Assembly (NCBI RefSeq): GCF_020164955.1
Contig: NZ_JAIUHG010000001.1
Location: forward strand, 310,001 to 374,000
From: Mesorhizobium sp. CA8
GTDB taxonomy: Bacteria; Pseudomonadota; Alphaproteobacteria; Rhizobiales; Rhizobiaceae
DNA: 64,000 nucleotides
Direction of reading: 5' to 3'
Below are positions 1 through 9,117 of this stretch, piece after piece (position 1 is the stretch's first letter; every line of letters starts with the position of its first letter). A model generated the notes under the pieces. The model saw nothing but the letters and a program-made list of their open reading frames with translations. It was not told the DNA's origin and did not search any database. The translations under genes and the position numbers were made by a program.

Positions 1-5
1 ACGCA

Positions 6-881
6 ATGGACCAGCTGACGCTTCACGCTGACGGCATTTCGGCGACCATCGTCGGGCAGGGGGCCGAACTGGTCTCGCTGCGCGATGGCGACGGCACCGA
101 GCTTCTATGGCAGGCAGGTCCCGCGTGGCGCCGTCATTCGCCGGTCCTGTTCCCAATCGTCGGCAAGTTGAAAGGCGATCAGCTCCGACATCGCGGCCAA
201 ACCTATCCGATGACGCAGCATGGATTCGCGCGCGACAGGCGCTTTGCCTGGGCGGAGCAGGGGCCGACCTCCTGCACATTGTTCCTGACGGATGACCCCG
301 AGACCCGGACGCACTATCCCTTCGCCTTCCGTCTCGCCATCAGCTACGAGCTGAAACCACGGCAACTCGGCGTGACCTTCGAGATCGCCAACACCGGCGA
401 CCAACCGCTGCCGGCCTCGATCGGCGCGCATCCGGCGTTCAATTGGCCGCTGTTGCCGGAACTGCCGAAGAAAGTCTATCGGCTGACCTTCGCCGACAAT
501 GAGCCGGCGCCGGTCCGCCGCCTGAAGGACGGTCTGCTGCTGCCGGACCTGCAACCGACGCCCATCGAGGGAAGGACGCTGCCGGTTTCCGAAAGACTGT
601 TCGACGACGACGCCGTCATCCTCGACAAGCCGGCGAGCAAGAGCGTGCGCTACGCCGCCGGGCGCGGGCCGGCGATCGAGATGTCGTGGCAGGGATTCAA
701 TGAGCTGGGCATCTGGTCCAAGCCTGGCGGCGCGCCCTTCCTCTGCATAGAGCCCTGGCACGGCACCGCCAGTCCCATCGATTTCGACGGCGAGTTCGCC
801 GACAAGCCGGGCGTCATGCTGATCGAACCGAGCGGCCGGCGCGTGCTGACGTACCGGATCGGCCTCACCCGGGAACCGTAG
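6..881 (+). CDS. Aldose 1-epimerase family protein
   Basis: The 291-residue product resembles the LacX/YeaD-like branch of the galactose-mutarotase superfamily, which interconverts anomers of sugars or sugar phosphates in the cytoplasm. Seen in the sequence: the early segment SPVLFPIVGKLKGDQLRHRG, the conserved HGFARDRRF around residues 70-80, and an IGAHPAFNWPL segment near residue 140 where the family has its catalytic His. Length is normal for the family. The next gene starts 3 bases after its stop, so the two are probably cotranscribed. The sugar substrate cannot be told from sequence. Confidence 0.85.
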   Translation: MDQLTLHADGISATIVGQGAELVSLRDGDGTELLWQAGPAWRRHSPVLFPIVGKLKGDQLRHRGQTYPMTQHGFARDRRFAWAEQGPTSCTLFLTDDPETRTHYPFAFRLAISYELKPRQLGVTFEIANTGDQPLPASIGAHPAFNWPLLPELPKKVYRLTFADNEPAPVRRLKDGLLLPDLQPTPIEGRTLPVSERLFDDDAVILDKPASKSVRYAAGRGPAIEMSWQGFNELGIWSKPGGAPFLCIEPWHGTASPIDFDGEFADKPGVMLIEPSGRRVLTYRIGLTREP

Positions 882-884
882 GGC

Positions 885-1295
885 ATGGCATACGCCATCA
901 AGACCGAGATCGAGGACCCGGCGGCGGAGACGTTCGTCTTCGCCGCCCAGAAAACCATGTACGGCGGCAAGCGCATCGCCGAAGGCGACGTCATCTTCCT
1001 GTTCGCCAGTGAGAACGAAGGCGGGCAGGGGCTTGTCGCTCGGGGCGTCGTGACGTCCTCCGAGGCCACCCCCGGACGTCCGGGTCTCGAACGGCAGACG
1101 CCGCGCGTCACCGTTGCCGTCCGCCGCACCGCCCTGGCGACTAGACGTTTGGGTCGCAATGAGCTCAAGCGCTTCAAGGATTGGAAGGACGGCCGGCCCG
1201 AGACCGAGCTCAACTTCAAATTCTACCGTCAGGCGACCAACAAGATCGTTGATGTTTCAGACGAGGCATCGGCGTTTCTGAACAGCTTTTTCTAG
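885..1295 (+). CDS. Hypothetical protein, 136 residues
   Basis: I do not recognise a named family. The protein is soluble, with no signal peptide or membrane segment, and begins MAYAIKTEIEDPAAETFVFA. The middle part (GDVIFLFASENEGGQGLVARGVV) has the feel of a small beta-barrel such as an EVE/PUA-like fold, but this is only an impression. It starts 3 bases after the epimerase-like gene and so probably shares its transcript. It converges on the frameshifted agmatinase-family gene downstream. Codon and base composition match the neighbours, which supports a real gene. Confidence 0.7.
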   Translation: MAYAIKTEIEDPAAETFVFAAQKTMYGGKRIAEGDVIFLFASENEGGQGLVARGVVTSSEATPGRPGLERQTPRVTVAVRRTALATRRLGRNELKRFKDWKDGRPETELNFKFYRQATNKIVDVSDEASAFLNSFF

Positions 1296-1311
1296 ACCAC
1301 CTGATCGGATC

Positions 1312-2245
1312 TCAGCCGGTCTGCCGGACAATGGCGCCGATCACGTTGACAAGAAGACGGGCCGCCGTAAGTGCCGACACGCCGTCTATATCGGCGGGAG
1401 GATAAAGCTCGACAAGGTCGAATCCCGCAATCCTGGCCCGCTTGCCGAGGCCCGCGATCAGGTCGATCGCCTGCGTGTAGGTGAGGCCGCCGGGCGTGCG
1501 CGCTGCGACCCCGGGGCGTGATCGAGGGATCGAGGCTGTCGCAGTCGAAAGTGACGACGACACGTGCGCCGTCCGGAATGTGCTGCAAAACGGCTTCAAC
1601 ACCCTGGGCGTGAACCTCGCGAGCCGTGACGAAGCGGCTGCCGTAGCGCCGCGCCGCTTCAATTTCGCCGATGCGTGCGCTGCCGACGCTGCGCAGGCCG
1701 ACCTGCACCATGCCGGCGACATGCGCCATCTCGCTCGCCCGGCGCATCGGGCTCGAATAACCGTAGCGTTCGCCATGCACCTCGTCGCACCAGTCGATAT
1801 GGGCGTCGACCTGCAGGATCCAGATTGGTTCCTGGCCGGCAAAGCCGGCCAGGAACGGAATGACGACGGAATCGTCGCCGCCAAGCAGGACCGGTACGGC
1901 CGGCAGGGACAGAGCTTCGCGTGTTTTCGCCTCGATGCGAGTCCGGTTGCCAGTATTGTCATGCATGGTGGTCAAGACATCGCCGGCATCGATGCAGCAG
2001 ACCGGTCCGCCATCGAACAGCGGGCCGCCGAGGTCGAAATCCCAGTGCTCCACCAGCGGAATGTCATCTTGGCTTGCAGCTCGGATGGCGCCGGCGGCCG
2101 AGGCATGGCCGCTGCTGTCTTGGCCGCGATAGGTGCTTCCATGACCCGCCCCGAAGATCACGGCTCGCGGCACGCGCCCGTCGGCGAGGCGATCGGGAAA
2201 GCCGAGAAAGGAAGGCGAGGCGGTCATTTTTCTGGATGCTTTCAT
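1312..2245 (-). pseudogene. Frameshifted agmatinase/arginase-family (ureohydrolase) gene
   Basis: The minus-strand reading gives a ureohydrolase: GAGHGSTYRG near the N-terminus, metal motif DAHIDWCDE and metal motif FDCDSLDPS. Right after DCDSLDPSIT the frame breaks at a CCCCGGGG run (about 1509-1516). Reading continues in another frame as GVAARTPGGLTYTQAIDLIA to a stop at 1312. Removing one base from the run restores a full-length protein of about 300 residues. The first metal motif, usually GGDHS, reads GGDDS here, so even the repaired enzyme may have altered metal binding. The start could be at 2245 or 2227. A sequencing or assembly error in the homopolymer is as likely as a true pseudogene. 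Confidence 0.75.
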
Positions 2246-2298
2246 TGTTGCGCTGCGGCGCGATGGCAGCTTGGGGCTTCGATGTTTCTCGGTGGTTT

Positions 2299-2743
2299 TT
2301 AGGACGGCAAGCCATGAACCAAATCGATCTCTTTCAACGGGTCGCCGCCGTCGATGAAAAGCCTGCCATGCGGCTTCAGCGCCGCCTTGATCCGCGTCAA
2401 GGGCGCACGGTTGGCTTCGGGGTGGACGCCCGTCGAGCGCGCCGACCCGCATGGCAAAGGCGATGTCAAAAAGAGCCTCGCCAGCATTCAATGCGAAGTC
2501 TTCGATTGCCGCATGCCTGAAATCGAGGCAGCCCCAAGCCATCTCATCAGCCGATCGCGCCCGCGCCAATCGGATTGCCTTCTCCGAACGGTCGATGGCC
2601 AGAATGAAGCCGTCGCCGATGCGGCGAGCGACGTCGCGAGCGGCAACGCCGGGACCGCATCCGATCTCCAGGACGCGAAGTCCCGGCTTCAATGGAAGCG
2701 CTCCGACGAAGGCGGATATCCGATCTGAGATTCCGGCAGCCAT
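2299..2743 (-). pseudogene. Frameshifted class I SAM-dependent methyltransferase
   Basis: From ATG at 2743 the product carries the SAM-binding motif RVLEIGCGPGVAARDVA and a following acidic loop ILAIDRSEKAI, typical of class I methyltransferases. After AFAMRVGALDG the frame is lost within about 2419-2430. The remainder (HPEANRAPLTRIKAALKPHG...) continues in the next frame to a stop at 2299. Dropping one base joins the two parts into a roughly 147-residue protein. It lies directly upstream of the frameshifted ureohydrolase in the same direction, so both are broken in one short stretch. Decay and sequence error cannot be separated here. Confidence 0.7.
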
Positions 2744-2876
2744 GAAATAAATTATCCAATCTGGTCTGCGCCAGGAAAGCGAGACGGAAATGGCGGACAG
2801 GGCAGCGGCCAGAACATTGATGCCGGACAATGTATCCCCAGGCGTCGGCCGCGTTCGGGTCGGCCAGACTCAAGGA

Positions 2877-3719
2877 CTATTGCCGTTCCAGGAAGTCGAC
2901 CATAAACGACGCAGCTTGGTTGGCATGCGTTTCCAGCAGGAAATGAGGCCCGTCGAGAATGTGTGCTTCCATCCTCGGCAGGGCCTGCATCCATGACAGC
3001 GTCTCTGCCAGGTCGAAGAACGTGTCGTGCCGGCCCCACAGCATCAGGGCGCGGGGCTGCCTGCGCCGCAGATAGTCGGCAATCGCGTCGAAGCGAGCGA
3101 CGTAATTGCCATAGTCCGCAACGAGCGCATGCTGCGTCTCCATGCCTCCGGGGCGCTGCATCACGCGCCAGTCTTCCTCCCAGTTCTCGTGCGGAATTTG
3201 CGCGACGACATCGTCGGGAACACCTGCCACATATTGGTCGCGCGTGCCCTCGAAGGTCAGATGCGCGGTGGCTTTCGCTTCATTGTCGGGATTCGGATTG
3301 ACCCAAAAGTCCTGCGTCGCCTTCCATGATGGCCCCATTCCGCTCCGATGGGCGTTGGCGTTCTGGATGATCAAGCCCAATACCGCATCGGGAGCCTGCA
3401 TGGCTATCCGCAGCCCGACCGGCGCGCCAAAGTCATGAAGGTAGATGTGGCGCGGGCCGACCGAGAGATGGCTGAGCAACTCCGAGATCGCATCTGCAAA
3501 ACCATCAAAGGACGGCTCGGGCAGAGCATCGGACATGCCGAACCCAGGCATGTCGGGAGCAACCACATAAGCCACCTTCGACAATGCGGGAATGACGTTG
3601 CGAAAGGTCCTGGAGGAACTCGGAAAACCGTGAAGAAGCAGAAGAGCCGGTTTGGAGGGCTCTCCAGCCGTGAGGAAAGACAATTCCGTGCCGCTTGCCA
3701 ACTCAATCCGTGAACGCAT
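2877..3719 (-). CDS. Alpha/beta hydrolase, epoxide hydrolase/haloalkane dehalogenase-like
   Basis: The 280-residue product has the alpha/beta-hydrolase core: oxyanion-hole segment LLLHGFPSSSRTFRNVIP, nucleophile elbow HDFGAPVGL with Asp as nucleophile, and a late ALMLWGRHDTFF followed by DGPHFLLETH holding the acid and the catalytic His. An Asp nucleophile in HDFG is known for epoxide hydrolases and haloalkane dehalogenases rather than esterases. I placed the start at ATG 3719 (MRSRIELASG) because upstream in-frame residues look non-coding. The substrate is unknown. The gene stands alone on the minus strand. Confidence 0.8.
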   Translation of the reverse strand: MRSRIELASGTELSFLTAGEPSKPALLLLHGFPSSSRTFRNVIPALSKVAYVVAPDMPGFGMSDALPEPSFDGFADAISELLSHLSVGPRHIYLHDFGAPVGLRIAMQAPDAVLGLIIQNANAHRSGMGPSWKATQDFWVNPNPDNEAKATAHLTFEGTRDQYVAGVPDDVVAQIPHENWEEDWRVMQRPGGMETQHALVADYGNYVARFDAIADYLRRRQPRALMLWGRHDTFFDLAETLSWMQALPRMEAHILDGPHFLLETHANQAASFMVDFLERQ

Positions 3720-4027
3720 GCAAAGGTCCTCAAACCGCTCACCAGGCCAACGCGAGGTTCGGCGGTTGAGTTCCGAACACTTTCGCGGCAACGAGGGACG
3801 ACTTGTGCCAGCATCCGACGTGTTTGAAAGGAGGTGGTGGCATACGGATGCGCAACAGCTCTGTGCGACTGGCGAGCAGGGCTGTGTAACACAAGGCGCT
3901 CGACATCTCGTCGCACACCAGAAAGTCGCATAAGATAGATTATGGAACTAACTCGTCGGCCGCTCGGCTTCGAGATCGCAGCAGAAGGTTCGACAGACGA
4001 ACTGCGGCAACAACTAAGCAGGCGTCG
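3720..4027. other. Intergenic region with a strong ribosome-binding site and a 13-codon frame
   Basis: No established gene is visible. On the plus strand a very strong Shine-Dalgarno (GAAAGGAGG, about 3826-3834) precedes ATG 3848, which opens a 13-codon frame (MRNSSVRLASRAV, stop ends 3889). A second short plus-strand frame from ATG 3942 runs about 33 codons (begins MELTRRPLGFEIA) and stops just inside the end of the MBL gene. These could be a leader peptide and a gene remnant, or chance. I could not assign either. Confidence 0.3.
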
Positions 4028-4849
4028 CTATCGTTCTGACTCGTAAAGGATTTCGACCACCATGCCGTCATAGGCCGGCGCTACGTGTTCCGGCGTCTCG
4101 GTCATCACGACGGCATAATCCAACGGCACATGCATATGCGTCAGCACGGCGTTCCTTGGCGCCAGCTTATCGATCCACTCCAATGCCTGGCCGAGCGACA
4201 GATGGCTGGGATGGGTGTTGTACTGCAGCGCATCGATCACCAACATATCGAGGTCGCGCAAACGTTCCACGGTCGCGTCCGGGAAGCCGCTGATATCAGG
4301 GCAATAGGCAAGCCCGCCGATGCGGAAGCCGAGCGAGATGATATCGCCATGGAACTGCGGCAGCGGCTCAAGGGTGAGGGCGCCCCCCTCGCCTTCGATC
4401 ACGACCGGCCTCGCGTGATCGATGATGTGTGCCTCGACGATCGGCGGATAAGAGCTGCCGGGTGGCGTCTCGAAGCAATAGCCGAACGCCTGGCGCAACC
4501 GCAGCATGGTCGGCTCGTCGGCATGGATGTCGATCCGATGGCGTTGCTCGAGCACATAGCCGCGCAGATCGTCGATGCCGTGGATGTGGTCGGCATGCGG
4601 ATGCGTGTAGACGACCGCGTCGATGCGCTTGACCGAGGCCAGCAGCATCTGCTCGCGGAAGTCCGGCCCGGTGTCGATGACGACCGTGGTGCGCGCGCCA
4701 TTGGCGGCAATCCGCTCGACCAGGGCGGCCGTGCGCATGCGCCGGTTCCTCGGGTTCTTGGGGTCGCAATTGCCCCAGTCGCCGGTGATGCGCGGTGTGC
4801 CGGGCGATGAGCCGCAGCCAAGGACGGTAAAGCGCAGCCGGTCGCTCAT
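4028..4849 (-). CDS. MBL-fold metallo-hydrolase (PhnP-like)
   Basis: The 273-residue protein starts LRFTVLGCGSSPGTPRITGD and carries the zinc motif THPHADHIHGID (HxHxDH), later FHGD, and a final ALTHMHVPLDY, as in the PhnP/phosphodiesterase-like group of metallo-beta-lactamase-fold enzymes. The internal CDPKNPRNRRMRTAALV segment is typical of the PhnP-like proteins encoded beside tatD in alphaproteobacteria. It begins 3 bases after the tatD stop and is the last gene of the minus-strand block from rlpA. A cyclic phosphodiester is the likely kind of substrate, but the exact one is unknown. Confidence 0.88.
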   Translation of the reverse strand: MSDRLRFTVLGCGSSPGTPRITGDWGNCDPKNPRNRRMRTAALVERIAANGARTTVVIDTGPDFREQMLLASVKRIDAVVYTHPHADHIHGIDDLRGYVLEQRHRIDIHADEPTMLRLRQAFGYCFETPPGSSYPPIVEAHIIDHARPVVIEGEGGALTLEPLPQFHGDIISLGFRIGGLAYCPDISGFPDATVERLRDLDMLVIDALQYNTHPSHLSLGQALEWIDKLAPRNAVLTHMHVPLDYAVVMTETPEHVAPAYDGMVVEILYESER

Positions 4850-4852
4850 GCC

Positions 4853-5647
4853 TCAGCCTGCAGCCGTGTCGGGACGCGGCATCTTGGTGAACAGCCTGAA
4901 GAAGTTCCCGGTGGTGATATCAGCGATTTCGGCCTCGCTGACGCCGATGGTCTCGGCAAGCACCTTCGCCGTATTCGCCACATAGGCCGGTTCGTTGCGT
5001 TTCCCGCGATGCGGGACCGGCGCAAGGTAAGGCGCGTCTGTCTCGACCAGCAGCCTGTCGCGCGGGACATCGGCGGCGATGGCGCGCAGCTCGGTGGAGT
5101 TCTTGAAGGTAAGGATGCCGGAGAAGGAGACATAGCCGCCCAGCGCCACGCCGACTTCAGCCAGCCTGCGTCCGGACGAAAAACAATGCAGGATGAAGGG
5201 AAAGGCGCCCTTCCCTGTTTCGTCCTCGAGGATCGTCGCCATGTCGTCGTCGGCATCGCGCGAATGGATGACCAGCGGCAGGCCGGTCTGGCGCGCGGCC
5301 GCGATATGGGTGCGAAAACCCTGCGCCTGCGCATCGCGCGGCGCCTTGTCGTAGTAGTAGTCCAGCCCGGCTTCGCCGATCGCCACCACCTTTGGATGGC
5401 CGGAGAGCCGGACCAGCTCGTCAGCGGTGACGTCGAGCTCCTCGGCCGCATTGTGCGGATGGGTGCCGACCGAGCAATAGACTTCATTGAAAGATTCAGC
5501 GATTTCAAGGATCTGCTGAAAACGCTTCACACGCGTCGAGATCGTGACCATGCGGCCGATTCCGGCGGCGAGGGCGCGGCCGACGATAGCCGCCCGCTCC
5601 TCGGCGAAGTCCGGAAAATCGAGATGACAATGGCTGTCGACCAGCAT
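4853..5647 (-). CDS. TatD-family metal-dependent hydrolase
   Basis: The 264-residue product begins [14 protein letters not shown], giving the first metal-binding HxH. Further TatD hallmarks are SVGTHPHNA, AIGEAGLDYYYD, LVIHSRDAD, FILHCFSSG and LVETDAPYLAPVPHRGKRNEP. The family includes 3'-5' exonucleases acting in DNA repair and quality control. Length is normal. Its ATG overlaps the metG stop by one base (TGATG), so the two are translationally coupled, and the MBL gene follows 3 bases later. The metG-tatD order is common in bacteria. Confidence 0.92.
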   Translation of the reverse strand: MLVDSHCHLDFPDFAEERAAIVGRALAAGIGRMVTISTRVKRFQQILEIAESFNEVYCSVGTHPHNAAEELDVTADELVRLSGHPKVVAIGEAGLDYYYDKAPRDAQAQGFRTHIAAARQTGLPLVIHSRDADDDMATILEDETGKGAFPFILHCFSSGRRLAEVGVALGGYVSFSGILTFKNSTELRAIAADVPRDRLLVETDAPYLAPVPHRGKRNEPAYVANTAKVLAETIGVSEAEIADITTGNFFRLFTKMPRPDTAAG

Positions 5648-7191
5648 CAGGCGCTCTGCTCGACATAACGCGGAAACACGCCCTCCGGCGCCGGCAATGC
5701 GGTGCCCGGCTCCAGCGCGTGGTCGGCATGGACGTGCTCGAAAGCACGGCTCTCAGCCGGCACAGCCAACAGGTCGAGCAGCTTGGCGGCCGATCCGGGA
5801 ATGAACGGCTGGCAAAGCAGCGTCACGCGGCGCACCACCTCGGCCGTCGTCCAAAGCACCGTTTCCATGCGCTCCGGATTGGTCTTCTTCAGCGCCCATG
5901 GTTCCTGGGACGCGAAATAACGGTCGGCTTCCGCAACAACGCCAAAAATCGCCGCCAGCGCCAGATGGATCCCCTGCTCCGCCATCGCCCGGCGCGAAAC
6001 GGCCAGCGCTTCGACCGCCTGATCGAGGATCGCCGTGTCGGCTTCGGTTAGTTCGCCGCGCTTCGGCACCGCGCCGCTGCAGTTCTTGGCAATCATCGAC
6101 AGCGAGCGCTGAGCCAGATTGCCGAGGCCATTGGCGAGGTCGGCGTTGGTGCGGTTGACGATCGCTTCGTGGCTGTAGTTGCCGTCCTGGCCGAACGGCA
6201 CCTCGCGCAGGAAGAAGTAGCGCACCTGGTCGACGCCGTAATGCTCGACCATCGTAAAAGGGTCGATAACGTTGCCGACCGACTTCGACATCTTCTCGCC
6301 GCGGTTGAACAGGAAGCCGTGGCCGAAGACGCGCTTCGGCAGCGGGATTCCCGCCGACATCAGGAAGGCCGGCCAATAGACGGCGTGGAAGCGCACGATG
6401 TCCTTGCCGATGATATGCGCATCCGCTGGCCAAAAGCGCCATTTCTCATCATTTTCATTGGGATACCCGATGCCGGTTATGTAATTTGTCAAAGCGTCGA
6501 CCCACACATACATCACATGCTTTTCGTCCCCCGGTACCGGTACGCCCCAATTGAAAGTGGTGCGCGAGACCGACAGGTCCTTCAGCCCAGATTTGACGAA
6601 GCTCATCACCTCGTTGCGGCGCTCGACCGGACCGATGAAATCGGGCTGGCTTTCGTAAAGCGCGATCAGTCTGTCCTGGTAGGCCGACAGCCGGAAGAAA
6701 TAGCTCTCTTCCTCGACCCATTCCACCGGCGTTCCCTGCGGCCCGTAGCGGACATTGTCGGGGCGGACCTCGGTCTCCTCCTCGCCGTAATAGGCTTCGT
6801 CGCGCACCGAATACCAGCCGGCATAGCCGCCCTTGTAGATGTCGCCATTGGCGGCCATCGCCTTCCAGATCGCCTGGGAGGATGCATAATGCCGCTCTTC
6901 GGTGGTGCGGATGAAATCGTCGTTGGAAGCGTTGAGCGCGGTGGCCATGCGCCTGAACTCGGCCGAGTTGCGGTCGGCGAGCTCGCGCGCCGTGATGCTT
7001 TCCTTGCGCGCCGTCTGCAGCATCTTGATGCCGTGCTCGTCGGTGCCGGTCAGGAAGAAGACATCCTTGCCGTCCAGCCGCTGGAAGCGGGCAAGCGCGT
7101 CTGTGGCGATCAGCTCATAGGCATGGCCGATATGCGGCTTGCCGTTTGGGTAGGAGATCGCGGTCGTGATGTAGAATGTGTCGCGTGACAT
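5647..7191 (-). CDS. metG: Methionyl-tRNA synthetase
   Basis: Class I aminoacyl-tRNA synthetase that charges tRNA-Met in the cytoplasm. Seen: the ATP-binding HIGH motif in KPHIGHAYE (residues 19-25) and the KMSKS loop in [10 protein letters not shown]. Further segments [15 protein letters not shown] and [14 protein letters not shown] are typical of MetRS. Length of 514 residues without a C-terminal tRNA-binding (EMAP-like) domain fits the short rhizobial form. I chose ATG 7191 ([20 protein letters not shown]) because upstream in-frame residues do not look like MetRS. The stop overlaps the tatD start. Upstream, a dispersed repeat lies between it and holB. Confidence 0.96.
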   Translation of the reverse strand: MSRDTFYITTAISYPNGKPHIGHAYELIATDALARFQRLDGKDVFFLTGTDEHGIKMLQTARKESITARELADRNSAEFRRMATALNASNDDFIRTTEERHYASSQAIWKAMAANGDIYKGGYAGWYSVRDEAYYGEEETEVRPDNVRYGPQGTPVEWVEEESYFFRLSAYQDRLIALYESQPDFIGPVERRNEVMSFVKSGLKDLSVSRTTFNWGVPVPGDEKHVMYVWVDALTNYITGIGYPNENDEKWRFWPADAHIIGKDIVRFHAVYWPAFLMSAGIPLPKRVFGHGFLFNRGEKMSKSVGNVIDPFTMVEHYGVDQVRYFFLREVPFGQDGNYSHEAIVNRTNADLANGLGNLAQRSLSMIAKNCSGAVPKRGELTEADTAILDQAVEALAVSRRAMAEQGIHLALAAIFGVVAEADRYFASQEPWALKKTNPERMETVLWTTAEVVRRVTLLCQPFIPGSAAKLLDLLAVPAESRAFEHVHADHALEPGTALPAPEGVFPRYVEQSA

Positions 7192-7270
7192 GAATGAACC
7201 GTCATGAATATCTGAATGTGAGTTGTGGCGGTGGATATCGCATCGGAACGTCGATTGCCATCCCGAGGCC

Positions 7271-7309
7271 AATGCATGCCGCCCAAAACTGGGCCAACGG
7301 CATGCATCG
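7271..7309. repeat. Dispersed repeat, AATGCATG...CATGCAT type, copy 1
   Basis: Between metG and holB lies an element bounded by AATGCATGCCGCCC and GGCATGCAT, with inverted ends. A second, longer copy with the same ends (AATGCATGTCGCCC...CGACATGCAT) is at 59676-59726, also in an intergenic space. The inverted ends could fold as a hairpin in RNA. I believe such elements are common in Mesorhizobium-type genomes, but that is from memory. Confidence 0.6.
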
Positions 7310-7318
7310 AACGAGCCG

Positions 7319-8374
7319 TCACATTCGCATCGCAGAATTCAGGCGGTCGATCATGGTCAGGGCGTGCTGCTTCTTGTCGAGGTTGTAGGTCTCAGCCTCA
7401 GATATCGTGTTCAGCGCCTCGTGCCAAGCCTCGGACAGGGTTTTGGCCCGGGCGAGATCGCCGGCCAGCGCGGCGTCACTGGCGGCAGTCGAAAGCAGGT
7501 CGAGCGCGCGGCGGTTGAAGATGTCGAACTGGATCGCCTGGTCGCGTCCCGCCACGGCTTCGGCAAGGCGATGGGCGTCGGCAATGTCGGGCTTCTTGGC
7601 CGCCACCAGCGTGTCGAGCGCGCCTGCGATCTCCAGCCCGCCATATTGGGTGAGCAGGATCGCGTTGCGGGCGCTGCCCCCTGCCCGCTCGGCCAGCGCT
7701 GCGCGCGCGCCCGGATCCTCCGGCGGCGGCGGCTCGACATTTTCCAGCACCGCCATCAGCTCGTCGGCGGCCAAAGGCGCCAGCCGCACCATCTGACAGC
7801 GCGAGCGGATCGTCGGCAACAGGCTGCCCGGCGCATGCACCACCAGAATGAACAGGGTGCGCGCCGGCGGCTCTTCGAGATTCTTGAGCAAGGCATTGGC
7901 GGCGTTGGTGTTCATGTCGTCGGCCGGATCGACGATGACGACCCGGTAGCTGCCGTCATGCGAGGTCATCGACAGGAAGCGGCTGACCTTGCGGATCTCG
8001 TCGACGGTCAGCACCGTCTTGAAGCTCTTGGTCTTTTCGTTGGCCGGACGGGTGAGATGCAGCACCGAAGGATGCGCGCCGGTGGCGATCTGGCGAAACA
8101 GCGAGGAGGCCGGATCGGGAACGGCAAGCGTGTCGGGCGCCGTCTTGAAATCCGGATATCTCAGAAGATGGTGCGCCATGTGGAACGCCAGCGTCGCCTT
8201 GCCGATACCCTGCGGCCCGGCGAAAATCAGCGCATGCGGCAGCTTGCCGGCGCGGTAGGCGCTGGCAAGCATCCCTGCCGCCGACGCGTGGCCGATCAGC
8301 CGCGGCGTTTCGGCGGGCTCGGGCACGCCGTCCAGCGTGTCGTGCTGTTCGGGAGCGATGCGTTCGAAGATCAT
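7319..8374 (-). CDS. holB: DNA polymerase III delta-prime subunit
   Basis: Clamp-loader subunit of the replicative DNA polymerase. The 351-residue product has a AAA+ fold with the P-loop-like [15 protein letters not shown], Walker-B-like [11 protein letters not shown] and the sensor-like SxC motif [10 protein letters not shown], as in HolB/DnaX family members. The P-loop has Ala where ATPases usually have Thr or Ser after Lys, in keeping with delta-prime generally not working as an ATPase. Its start overlaps the stop of tmk by 4 bases (ATGA type), so the two are translationally coupled. The tmk-holB pairing is widely conserved. Confidence 0.93.
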   Translation of the reverse strand: MIFERIAPEQHDTLDGVPEPAETPRLIGHASAAGMLASAYRAGKLPHALIFAGPQGIGKATLAFHMAHHLLRYPDFKTAPDTLAVPDPASSLFRQIATGAHPSVLHLTRPANEKTKSFKTVLTVDEIRKVSRFLSMTSHDGSYRVVIVDPADDMNTNAANALLKNLEEPPARTLFILVVHAPGSLLPTIRSRCQMVRLAPLAADELMAVLENVEPPPPEDPGARAALAERAGGSARNAILLTQYGGLEIAGALDTLVAAKKPDIADAHRLAEAVAGRDQAIQFDIFNRRALDLLSTAASDAALAGDLARAKTLSEAWHEALNTISEAETYNLDKKQHALTMIDRLNSAMRM

Positions 8375-9045
8375 GCCGGCGCCGTCTCAACCCTTTGCGC
8401 CGGCATCCGCTCTTCCAGCGCCGCGAAGACGGCGGCGGTAACGACGTTCTCCACCGTATCGGGATCGGCGGAGGCGTCGATGACGACGCAGCGCTCCGGT
8501 TCGGCCGCGGCGATGGCCAGGAAAGCCTCGCGCCGCCGCCGGTGGATGGCCAAAGTCTCCTTCTCGAAGCGATCGGCGGCGTCACCGGCGCCGCGCCGCG
8601 CGGCGGCTCGTTTCAGGCCTTCAGCGGGATCGATGTCGAAGATCAGGGTCATGTCAGGCATCATGCCGTTGATCGCCACCGCCTCCAGCGCCTTCATGAA
8701 ATCGGCATCGAGCCCGCCGGTGACGCCCTGGTAGACGCGAGAGGAATCGATGAAACGGTCGCACAGCACGATCGAGCCGCGCTCGACCGCCGGCCGGATG
8801 ACCTGCTCGACATGATCGGAGCGCGCGGCGGCGAACAGGATCGCCTCCATCTTCGGGCCGAACGGTTCGGCCGCCCCGGACAGAAGCACATGCCTTACGG
8901 CCTCGGCGCCGGGCGATCCGCCCGGCTCGCGGCTGACCAGGACCTCGTATTTCTTGGCGCGCATGCGCCGCGCCAGCCGCTCGATCTGCGTCGACTTGCC
9001 TGCTCCTTCGCCGCCCTCGAAGGTGATGAAAAATCCGCTCGCCAA
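8371..9045 (-). CDS. tmk: Thymidylate kinase
   Basis: Phosphorylates dTMP to dTDP for DNA synthesis. Seen: P-loop [15 protein letters not shown] near the N-terminus, the Arg-containing [14 protein letters not shown] motif, [13 protein letters not shown] and [12 protein letters not shown], followed by a lid region rich in Arg and Gly. I placed the start at TTG 9045 (giving a Met-Ala-Ser-Gly-Phe start, 224 residues). It has an AAAGG about 9 bases upstream and gives the usual N-terminus and length. A GTG at 9105 would add 20 residues with no visible ribosome-binding site. It overlaps holB by 4 bases. Confidence 0.93.
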   Translation of the reverse strand: MASGFFITFEGGEGAGKSTQIERLARRMRAKKYEVLVSREPGGSPGAEAVRHVLLSGAAEPFGPKMEAILFAAARSDHVEQVIRPAVERGSIVLCDRFIDSSRVYQGVTGGLDADFMKALEAVAINGMMPDMTLIFDIDPAEGLKRAAARRGAGDAADRFEKETLAIHRRRREAFLAIAAAEPERCVVIDASADPDTVENVVTAAVFAALEERMPAQRVETAPA

Positions 9046-9117
9046 TCGAGATTGCCTTTGCTCGCGCTGGCCGCTGTCATAGCTCCCGTCCGACAAAAGG
9101 TCCACGAACTTGCCCGT

